Source: an uncultured Sutterella sp. (GTDB lineage: Bacteria > Pseudomonadota > Gammaproteobacteria > Burkholderiales > Burkholderiaceae_F). Taken from it: a stretch of 11,624 bases of DNA. Where the stretch lies: contig CAJKCQ010000067.1 in assembly GCA_905198475.1 (NCBI GenBank), positions 1 through 11,624 of the forward strand, given 5' to 3'. Position 1 is the first letter of the stretch; each line of letters starts with the position of its first letter. The translations under genes were made by a program, and so were the position numbers. The notes beneath the pieces were generated by a model, which worked only from the letters and a program-made list of their open reading frames with translations, searched no databases and was not told where the DNA came from. Shown piece by piece: positions 1 to 5,983 of the stretch.

Positions 1-1976
1 TGCAGCGCGCACGCCTCGGCGGCTCCGTTCCGCGCGTTCTGCGCGGCCTTCTCGTCCTTCTTGCCCGCTTCCTTCTCTTCGACGTCCTCCGTCGCCTGGG
101 TCAGGGCCTCTGCGCCCATTTCTTTCTTCTCTTCGCTCCCGCCGCTCTCTTCCTTCTCTTCACTGCCCTCCGTTCCGGGCGCCTGAGCGGCCTTCGCGTC
201 CGAATCCGGCTCTTTGGAGGCATCCGGAAGGAAGTGCGAGAAGAAGTCCTCAGCCTCTTTGAGCGGCAGCACGATGGAGGCGGGATTCCCGTTCCCGGGC
301 ACGAAGGCGGAGGCGAGGAGAGCGAACATCGGCCAAATCAGGCGCAGCGCCTTCTCCTTGGCGAACGCGATGATCAGGTCGGCGAGACGCCGGCGCGTGA
401 AGACTTCGCCCACGAAGGGCGGAAGAACGATCTCCGCCGCCGCGGTCTCGGCGCGGCCGAGCGCGGCGCAGAGCCCCGCGTCGGTTTTGAGCGGCGCGAC
501 GAGCGGATCGTCGGTCGTGAAGGACGAGAAGACGATCGGCATCCAGCTCGAGACGTCCGACGCGAAGGCGTGTCGGGCGAGCATGCGCGTCACTTCGTCG
601 CGCAGCCACCAACGTCCCTTGACGCTCACGACCTTCACGTGGCGCTTCAGCTGCTTCTGGATGCGGTCGCGCTCGGACTGCGTCATGGTCTCGAAGGCGA
701 AGCGCAGCAGCTTCATGTAGTCGTCGAGAAAGAGGCTCTCGGAGGGGAACTCGAGCTTTGGGAGAAACGCCCGGAAGTGGGCGCGCTCCGCTTCGAGGCC
801 GTCGGAAGCGGTGTCCTGATCCGGACTCTGCGCCGTACCCTGCATCAGAGCCGAATCCCCGCCGGCGTCCTGGGAGCCCCTCTGAGCGCCCGCTCCCGCC
901 CGGGCGGGGGCTGCAGGCGCGACGCCCGCGACCGCTTCGACCACCTCGTCGGGGATTCCCGCCGTCGCCTCCAGGGGAGCCGTGGAGCGCCCCATGACGC
1001 CCGAGAGCGCCTGACTCAGGGGCGAAACCAATGCGACGCCCTTCAGCCCGGGATCGAGCGGATGAATCATCTTCATGCATGCGCAGTCCGCACGAGCGGC
1101 TGACGCTTCGCCAGCCGCGGCCTCGGGGGCGCCCCGCCACCCGTCCTTCTCAACCATGTTCTTCTCCTCGAGCTCACGATGCTCCGGTGCGTCGCGGCCT
1201 GCGCCGGCCGAGGGAGCGGCGGACGCTTCCTGCGCCTCAGACGCCTCAACCGTTTCAGAGGCCTGCACCTCTCCCGACGCCGCCGCAGATTCAACGGATG
1301 CGGCGGACGCCCCGGTGCCGTCCGGCCTGTCCATGGGGTGAGAGACTTCCTGCGTCTCCTGCGAATCCAGCGCCTCCTGCACTTGAGCCGTCTCAGCCGC
1401 TTCAGCCGCCTCGGCCTGAGCCGCCGCGCGCTCTTCCTCCGTCAGCACGCGCACGCGCATCGCGCTTGCGCCGTTCGGAAGCCTTTCCGTCTCGAGCGCG
1501 TACGTCTGCGCGAGCCCCTTGAAGTAGTTCGAGAGCTTCCTTACGCCGAAGACCGCCCAGTCGAAGTCGGGCGAAGCGCTCTTCACGGCGTCGTTGATGC
1601 GGGAGAGGTCGACGAACCGGGCGCCCTCGAGGCTCTCGCGGGCGACGACGCCGCGCACCATGTCGTGGAGGTCGGCTTCGGTCACCTCGGGGTTCGTCTG
1701 CGCCTCATGAAGGCGCCTGGCCTCCTCGGCCGTCTCGTCGTGAAGAAGCCGCACGCGGCAGTCGTTCCCGCCGCGCCCGTCCGGGCGGACGTCGCAGCGG
1801 AAGGTGGCCGAATGCTTCCTGAGGTAGTCGAGGAGCCCGCGCGTGCCCGAGAGGCGCCAGTTGACCTCGCCCACTTCACGGCGAACGAGGTTTCCGACAT
1901 CCTGGCAGCGCGCCCAGCCCTCCTCGTCCTTCGTCTGCAGGATGGCCGAGGCGATTACTTGTCGGAGGTTTTGCAT
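1..1976 (-). CDS. Tandem OST-HTH/LOTUS domain protein (3' end outside window)
   Basis: The frame is open without a stop from the ATG at 1976 to the left edge, giving 658 residues in the window. An in-frame TGA lies 18 bases upstream of the ATG and there is no other start, so the start is fixed, although only a weak GA-rich ribosome site is visible. Residues 1-78 and about 99-178 are two copies of the OST-HTH/LOTUS winged-helix fold. Each has an N-terminal helix, a segment of the form 'GWARCQDVGN' or 'ARFVDLSRIN', then 'GTRGLLDYL' or 'GVRKLSNYF', and a closing beta hairpin ending 'CRVRLL' or 'MRVRVL'. LOTUS domains bind RNA; in bacteria they are usually joined to NYN/PIN-type nuclease domains, which I do not see here. 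Residues 180-403 are a low-complexity Ala/Glu/Gly linker. Residues about 404-583 look folded, with conserved-looking Trp and hydrophobic helices, but I do not recognise them. From about 586 the protein is a Glu/Lys-rich tail. The likely role is RNA binding in the cytoplasm; the function is unknown. Confidence 0.85.
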   Translation of the reverse strand, partial: MQNLRQVIASAILQTKDEEGWARCQDVGNLVRREVGEVNWRLSGTRGLLDYLRKHSATFRCDVRPDGRGGNDCRVRLLHDETAEEARRLHEAQTNPEVTEADLHDMVRGVVARESLEGARFVDLSRINDAVKSASPDFDWAVFGVRKLSNYFKGLAQTYALETERLPNGASAMRVRVLTEEERAAAQAEAAEAAETAQVQEALDSQETQEVSHPMDRPDGTGASAASVESAAASGEVQASETVEASEAQEASAAPSAGAGRDAPEHRELEEKNMVEKDGWRGAPEAAAGEASAARADCACMKMIHPLDPGLKGVALVSPLSQALSGVMGRSTAPLEATAGIPDEVVEAVAGVAPAAPARAGAGAQRGSQDAGGDSALMQGTAQSPDQDTASDGLEAERAHFRAFLPKLEFPSESLFLDDYMKLLRFAFETMTQSERDRIQKQLKRHVKVVSVKGRWWLRDEVTRMLARHAFASDVSSWMPIVFSSFTTDDPLVAPLKTDAGLCAALGRAETAAAEIVLPPFVGEVFTRRRLADLIIAFAKEKALRLIWPMFALLASAFVPGNGNPASIVLPLKEAEDFFSHFLPDASKEPDSDAKAAQAPGTEGSEEKEESGGSEEKKEMGAEALTQATEDVEEKEAGKKDEKAAQNARNGAAEACAL

Positions 1977-2041
1977 GGCGGACGGGCACTCTCATTTCTC
2001 CGGATCCGGCATGAAGCGCCGGCCCCGGACTGCTAACAGGA

Positions 2042-2560
2042 TCAACACCCCGGCGGAGTGCGGCTTCGGGCGCAAACGCGGCGCACGGGCGGCCCTCCCC
2101 GAAAGGCATCCCGCATTCTAGCCGGCTCAGGAAGTGCGGCGCGCCCGAAGCGTCGGGAAGGTCCGCCGCCCACGGGCGCCCCGGCGATGTTGCCCAACGT
2201 GACGGGAAGGAGTTTCCCAACCACGACGTCCTGCCAGGAGAAGACCGCGGCGGAGGCCTTCCCGACCGCAACGAGCGCGGCGTAGCGCGGGTCGCCCGCG
2301 ACGAAGGCCGTGGTCGGCGTCCAGAGCGCGGCGATCTTGCCGATCGTCTCCTTGGCGGAGGCCGCGGCGTAGATCGCGAGGCAGACCACCCAGTTGCAGC
2401 CGACGCCGCGCCAGAAGGCCTCCCAGCCGTCGAGCGAGGTCTTGGCGTTGGCGAGCTTCACGATGAAGCTCGCCCAGGGCATGGCGCCGTCGACGGATTC
2501 AAAGAAGATGCCCGCCTGCTTCACGAGCGCCCTGCCGACGAAGAGCGCCCCGAGGAAGTT
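2042..2560 (-). pseudogene. Formate/nitrite transporter (FocA/NirC, FNT family) remnant
   Basis: The translated segment from 2560 to about 2165 begins 'NFLGALFVG' and continues through 'FWRGVGCNWVVCLA', 'KIAALWTPTTAFVA' and 'KLLPVTLGNIAGAPVGG'. These are the third, fourth, fifth and late membrane-segment signatures of FNT-family pentameric channels for formate, nitrite or related anions in the inner membrane. The N-terminal half of the family (roughly the first 120 residues) is absent, because the end of the neighbouring lyase gene lies only 39 bases upstream. The family's Gly-Phe-Glu-His stretch after the fifth segment is replaced by an unrelated 'GDPRYAAL'. After the Gly-Gly at 2165 the frame runs to a stop at 2042 through Arg/Pro-rich sequence with no final helix. 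The only start codon near the beginning is a GTG at 2524, inside the conserved part. I therefore call it a decayed gene whose 5' half was probably lost in a deletion next to the lyase gene. The family assignment is firm; the exact substrate is not. Confidence 0.8.
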
Positions 2561-2599
2561 CCTGACAGGAGAGGACGCCGGCGCGCAGCGCCACGGCCC

Positions 2600-3634
2600 T
2601 CAGAGGACCGCGATCAGCGCGTCCACGTCCTTCGGGTCGGTGGACCAGGAGGTGGCGATGCGCCGCACGACGTGCTGCGCGTCAGTCCGCTCCCAGAAGC
2701 TCGTGAGCACGACCTTGTCGAGCCGTTCGGCCGCTTCATTCGTGAGCCGCACGAAGATCTGGTTCGTCGTGCTCCCGAAGACCACGTCGTAGCCCTTCTC
2801 CGTCAGGGCCGCGCGGATGCGGTCGGCCTCGCGGACGGCGTGACGGCCGAGCTCGAGCCCGAGGTCGTCGGTGAAGAGCGCGTCGAACTGGATGCCGAGC
2901 ACCTTGCTCTTGGCGAGCATCGCGCCGTACTGCTTCATGAGCGTGAAGAACCCCGGCACCGTGCCGGCCTTCGGGAACACCACGGCCTCGCCGAAGAGCG
3001 TGCCGCACTTCGTGCCGCCGATGTAGAAGACGTCCGCGAGGCGCGCGAGGTCGCCGAGCGTCACGTCGTTCGTCTTTGAACCGAGCCCGTAGAAGAGCCG
3101 CGCGCCGTCCACGTAGAGGGGCGCGCCGCGGCGGCGGCAGACCTCCGAGAGGGCCGTGAGCTCCTCGAGCGTATAGAGCGTGCCGTATTCGGTGGGCTGC
3201 GTGATGTAGACCATGCCGGGCTCGACCATGTGCAGGCGGTTGCCGTCGCCCTCCCAGGCGGCGAAGACCGCGTCCACGTCCTCTGCGGAAATCTTGCCCT
3301 GCCGCTCGGCGAGCTCGATCACCTTGTGGCCGGAGGCCTCGATCGCGCCGGCCTCATGCACGGCGATGTGGCCAGTCTTGGCGGCGACGACGCCCTGCCA
3401 GGACTTGAGCATCGTGCTGATCACGACCTTGTTCGTCTGCGTGCCGCCCGAGAGGAAGCGCACCTCCGCGTCGGGGACGCCGCAGGCCGCGCGGATCTTG
3501 TCGCGTGCGGCGTTGCAGAAGCAGTCGCTCCCGGCCTCGTCGTAGCAGCCCGTCTTCACGAAGTTGTTGGCGCAAAGGGCCTCGAGCACCTTGGGATGAG
3601 CGGCATCAAGATAGTCGCAGGCAAAGTTGAGCAT
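2600..3634 (-). CDS. Threonine aldolase / beta-eliminating lyase family PLP enzyme
   Basis: A 344-residue cytoplasmic enzyme of the Beta_elim_lyase family (fold type I, PLP), the usual length for low-specificity L-threonine aldolases, which cleave threonine or allo-threonine to glycine and acetaldehyde. Visible landmarks are the phosphate-binding 'GGTQTN' at residues 63-68, the ring-stacking His93 in 'VHEAGAIE', 'YVDGARL' at 174-180 (Asp176 binds the pyridine nitrogen), and the Schiff-base Lys209 in 'YIGGTKCGTLFGE'. That lysine motif differs from the 'SKGLGAP' type of E. coli LtaE, so this is a divergent subgroup and the substrate could be another beta-hydroxy or beta-substituted amino acid. 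The ATG at 3634 is chosen because AGAGGA lies 9 bases upstream and the family's N-terminus begins there; a longer frame from a TTG at 3706 adds only non-conserved sequence. It is divergent from a LysR gene, which probably controls it. Confidence 0.88.
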   Translation of the reverse strand: MLNFACDYLDAAHPKVLEALCANNFVKTGCYDEAGSDCFCNAARDKIRAACGVPDAEVRFLSGGTQTNKVVISTMLKSWQGVVAAKTGHIAVHEAGAIEASGHKVIELAERQGKISAEDVDAVFAAWEGDGNRLHMVEPGMVYITQPTEYGTLYTLEELTALSEVCRRRGAPLYVDGARLFYGLGSKTNDVTLGDLARLADVFYIGGTKCGTLFGEAVVFPKAGTVPGFFTLMKQYGAMLAKSKVLGIQFDALFTDDLGLELGRHAVREADRIRAALTEKGYDVVFGSTTNQIFVRLTNEAAERLDKVVLTSFWERTDAQHVVRRIATSWSTDPKDVDALIAVL

Positions 3635-3643
3635 GTTGGTTGT

Positions 3644-3649
3644 TCCTCT
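3644..3649 (-). promoter_or_regulatory. Ribosome binding site of the aldolase-family gene
   Basis: AGAGGA on the minus strand, 9 bases before the ATG at 3634. It decides the start in favour of 3634 over the upstream TTG at 3706, which has no such site. Confidence 0.65.
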
Positions 3650-3769
3650 GGGTGAGGGAATGAATCCGGGATAATTCTGATGGGCGGAAAGTCTATGCCG
3701 ATTCAATCAGTGAGTAAAATAACCTGATGTAACAAAATAAGTGATGAAGAGTCACTTTCGACACACTGC

Positions 3770-3773
3770 GGAG
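3770..3773 (+). promoter_or_regulatory. Ribosome binding site of the LysR gene
   Basis: GGAG 9 bases before the ATG at 3783. It supports that start over the GTG at 3741, which would put 14 extra non-conserved residues in front of the helix-turn-helix domain and would overlap the candidate operator. Confidence 0.55.
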
Positions 3774-3782
3774 CTGCTCAGG

Positions 3783-4688
3783 ATGAATCTCGAAAAAGTC
3801 CAGTACCTTCTCACCGCCATCGAGTGCGGCAGCTTCTCACTCGCCGCGGACAAGCTCGGCATGACGCAGTCGGGCCTCAACCGCCAGATCACCTCCCTCG
3901 AGGAGGAGCTCAAGACGACGCTGCTTCTGCGCGGCCGGCGGGGCGTCGTTCCGGCCAAGGGAGCCGAATCCGTGATCGCGCGCCTGCGCGACCTGATGGC
4001 CGCGGAGAAGCGCGTGTACGAGGAGATCGCGGCCGTGCGCGGGCTCCTCACGGGCGAACTCACGATCGGGTCGTACTTCAGCATCTCCACGACGTGGCTC
4101 CCGCCCCTCCTGAAGCGTTATTCCGACGCCTATCCGGCGATTTCGCTCTCCACGGTCGAAGGTTCGGACGCGGAGCTCATCGAGTGCCTGAGAAACGGTT
4201 CGCTCGACTGCGCCTTCCTCTCGCAGCACTCCTACGACGGGGACTTCTTCCCGTTGATGGAGACGGAGTTCGTCGCGCTCCTCCCGCCCGGGCACCCGCT
4301 CACCGAGAACGAATCCGTCACCGTCTCGCAGATCACGCGCGAGCCCTTCATCTACCCGCGGCAGCACCACAACACGGACATCGACGACTTCTTCGCGCGC
4401 CACAAGACCGCGCCCAAGATCCACCTGCAGACGAACGACCCGTATTCGGCCTACGCAATGGTGAACGCCGGGCTCGGCGTCTCGGTGAACAACCGCCTGC
4501 AGAGCATCAACCTCAAGGGCGACGTCGTGCTGCGGCCCTTCCGTCCGCAGGAGCGCGTGACGCTCGGGCTCGCGCTCCCGTCGCTTGAAACCGCCTCCCC
4601 CGCATTGATGCGGCTCGTGACGATGGCGCGCGAGGCCGCGGCGGGCTTCGCCGACGGCCCCTGGGCGGCGGCGCTTCCGGCGAAATAA
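3783..4688 (+). CDS. LysR-family transcriptional regulator
   Basis: 301 residues, the standard LysR length. Residues 1-60 are the winged helix-turn-helix: 'MNLEKVQYLLTAIECGSFS', then 'AADKLGMTQSGLNRQITSLEEEL', which holds the recognition helix (residues 21-43; the usual Ser after 'QSxL' is Asn34 here). A linker helix covers about 60-90. From 91 ('GELTIGSYFSIS') to about 285 lies the two-lobed periplasmic-binding-protein-like effector domain, including 'LDCAFLS' and 'VNAGLGVSVN' (residues 227-236), the family's typical effector-pocket elements. The start at 3783 follows from the GGAG site and from alignment to the family N-terminus. It is divergent from the aldolase-family gene across a spacer with two dyads, so autoregulation plus control of that gene is the natural reading. 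The effector cannot be told from sequence; an amino acid or aldehyde related to the lyase reaction is a guess. A hairpin terminator follows. Confidence 0.95.
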   Translation: MNLEKVQYLLTAIECGSFSLAADKLGMTQSGLNRQITSLEEELKTTLLLRGRRGVVPAKGAESVIARLRDLMAAEKRVYEEIAAVRGLLTGELTIGSYFSISTTWLPPLLKRYSDAYPAISLSTVEGSDAELIECLRNGSLDCAFLSQHSYDGDFFPLMETEFVALLPPGHPLTENESVTVSQITREPFIYPRQHHNTDIDDFFARHKTAPKIHLQTNDPYSAYAMVNAGLGVSVNNRLQSINLKGDVVLRPFRPQERVTLGLALPSLETASPALMRLVTMAREAAAGFADGPWAAALPAK

Positions 4689-4735
4689 TCGGCCTCGAAG
4701 CTTCGGGGAGCTGCGTCCGAAGCGGCCCCGCGCCC

Positions 4736-4774
4736 AAACGCCGTCCCGAAAGTCAGCCTTTCGGACGGCGTTTT
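4736..4774 (+). terminator. Intrinsic terminator after the LysR gene
   Basis: The left arm AAACGCCGTCC, a bulged C, and GAAAG pair with CTTTC, GGACGGCGTTT across the five-base loop TCAGC; a TTTT run closes the hairpin at 4771-4774. The stem has about 16 pairs including the A-T base. It lies 47 bases after the LysR stop. Because the flanks are A-rich on the left and T-rich on the right, it may also act, more weakly, on transcripts of the convergent ABC operon whose last gene ends at 4891. Confidence 0.85.
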
Positions 4775-4820
4775 GCTTGTGCCGGAGCCGCCCCATGTCT
4801 CACGTGCGGCTTTTCCCCGC

Positions 4821-4860
4821 GTGTACACGGAGCTCGTTTTGTACACAAGCGTCGGAGCTC
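4821..4860. repeat. Short imperfect direct repeat with TGTACA and GGAGCTC motifs
   Basis: The palindrome TGTACA occurs at 4822-4827 and again at 4840-4845, and the octamer CGGAGCTC occurs at 4828-4835 and 4853-4860, so the two motifs are repeated in the same order within 40 bases. The block sits between the terminator and the end of the ABC ATPase gene, where no promoter is expected. No function can be assigned; it may be a degenerate operator or chance. Confidence 0.35.
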
Positions 4861-4890
4861 CCCGTCTTGAGGCGCTCCGACGCCCGCATC

Positions 4891-5979
4891 TCATCCGCGG
4901 ATCACGACGCCCGCTTCGGGCGTGAAGGCGGCGCGCAGGAGCGCTCCGGGCTCAACGAGCCGCGTGCCCGGCAGGAACGGCACCGACATCGAGAAGGGCT
5001 TCTTCTGTTCAAGACCCGGAATCTCGACCTCATAGTTGATGCGGTCGCCTTCAAAGAGACGGTTGACGATCCGGATCGGGATCCCGGCGGGATCCGTCGT
5101 GAAGCCGAGGTTTTCCGGGCGCACCACGAGGAGCGCCTTCTCGCCCGCCGCGGGCGGGTTCTGCCGACCCATGCGGGCCCTGAGAGCGACGCCGCCCACC
5201 TCAAAGCGCGCGAATCCGTCCTCCCGCCCGGCGAGCACGCCCGGGATCAAGTTCGCCTGCCCGATGAAGTCCGCGACGAAGGCGGTGGCGGGGTCCTCGT
5301 AGAGCTCCATGGGCGTGCCCACCTGTTCGATCCGGCCGCGGTTCATCACCATGATGCGGTCGGACATCGTGAGCGCCTCCTTCTGGTCGTGCGTGACGTA
5401 GAGGCACGTCACCGCGAGCTCCTGCTGGATGCGGCGGATCTCGGTGCGCATGTGAAGCCGCAGCTTCGCGTCGAGGTTCGAGAGCGGCTCGTCCATGAGG
5501 AGGATCTTGGGGCTGAGCACGAGCACGCGGGCGAGCGCGACGCGCTGCTGCTCGCCCCCGGAGAGCTGATTGGGATGGCGATGCTCGGCTTTTGCGAGCC
5601 CCACCATCTCGAGGCCCTCCCTCACCTTCCGCGCGAGGGCGTCGCCCGAGAGGCCTCGGATGCGCAGGCCGTAGGCGACGTTCTCGAAGATCGTCATGTG
5701 GGGGAAGAGCGCGTAGTTCTGGAAGACAAAGCCCATGTCGCGCTTGTTGGCCGGGACGTGCGTGATGTCGGCACCGTCGACGATGATCGCGCCCGACGAA
5801 GGCGTCTCAAAGCCCGCGACCATGCGCAGGGTCGTCGTCTTCCCGCAGCCCGAGGGCCCGAGGAAGGTGAGGAATTCGCCGGGCTTCACCATGAGGTTCA
5901 CGTCGTCGACCGCAGCGAACGTTTCGTTGTCCTTCACGTAGGTGCGGCAGATGCCGCGAAGTTCGAGGGAGATGGACAT
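4891..5979 (-). CDS. ABC transporter ATP-binding protein (FbpC/PotA-like)
   Basis: A 362-residue ATPase that powers the importer encoded just upstream; it acts on the cytoplasmic face of the inner membrane. The nucleotide-binding domain shows Walker A 'GPSGCGKTT' (41-49), Q-loop Gln87, signature 'LSGGEQQR' (139-146), Walker B 'ILLMDEP' (159-165), D-loop 'SNLD', and switch His197. Residues about 240-360 form a C-terminal TOBE-type extension ('VVRPENLGF' at 285-293), as in the ferric ion, polyamine, sugar and phosphonate ATPases. The start ATG is 4 bases after the permease stop, with GGAG 12 bases upstream, so the two are translated as a coupled pair. It is the last gene of the operon. Family membership is certain; the substrate follows the binding protein and is open (ferric ion, 2-aminoethylphosphonate and phosphosugar systems share this architecture). 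Confidence 0.95.
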   Translation of the reverse strand: MSISLELRGICRTYVKDNETFAAVDDVNLMVKPGEFLTFLGPSGCGKTTTLRMVAGFETPSSGAIIVDGADITHVPANKRDMGFVFQNYALFPHMTIFENVAYGLRIRGLSGDALARKVREGLEMVGLAKAEHRHPNQLSGGEQQRVALARVLVLSPKILLMDEPLSNLDAKLRLHMRTEIRRIQQELAVTCLYVTHDQKEALTMSDRIMVMNRGRIEQVGTPMELYEDPATAFVADFIGQANLIPGVLAGREDGFARFEVGGVALRARMGRQNPPAAGEKALLVVRPENLGFTTDPAGIPIRIVNRLFEGDRINYEVEIPGLEQKKPFSMSVPFLPGTRLVEPGALLRAAFTPEAGVVIRG

Positions 5980-5983
5980 TTTT

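Larger units (their letters stand above)
3635..3782. promoter_or_regulatory. Divergent promoter region with two inverted repeats (candidate LysR operators)
   Basis: This spacer between the lyase gene and the LysR gene is clearly more AT-rich than its surroundings. It holds two perfect 5-base inverted repeats: ATCAG at 3706-3710 with CTGAT at 3724-3728 (13-base spacer), and AGTGA at 3740-3744 with TCACT at 3752-3756 (7-base spacer). LysR-type regulators bind dyads of about this size in the spacer between their own gene and a divergent target, so both are reasonable operator candidates. The direct repeat AAAATAA, at about 3717 and 3734, lies between them. I see no pair of -35/-10 boxes good enough to name. 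The operator role is inference. Confidence 0.45.

Noticed and set aside
250..1140. Minus-strand frame of 296 codons inside the LOTUS gene
   Set aside because: Same strand but a different frame. Its Arg/Gly/Pro composition is typical of an out-of-frame reading, while the LOTUS frame has recognisable domains.
234..2036. Plus-strand frames at 234-1103 and 1179-2036
   Set aside because: They are Arg-rich shadows of the minus-strand LOTUS gene, which is open without a stop across the whole stretch.
3635..3706. Upstream TTG start for the aldolase-family gene, adding 24 residues
   Set aside because: The extension is not conserved in character, has no ribosome site, and would cover the divergent promoter; AGAGGA correctly precedes the ATG at 3634.
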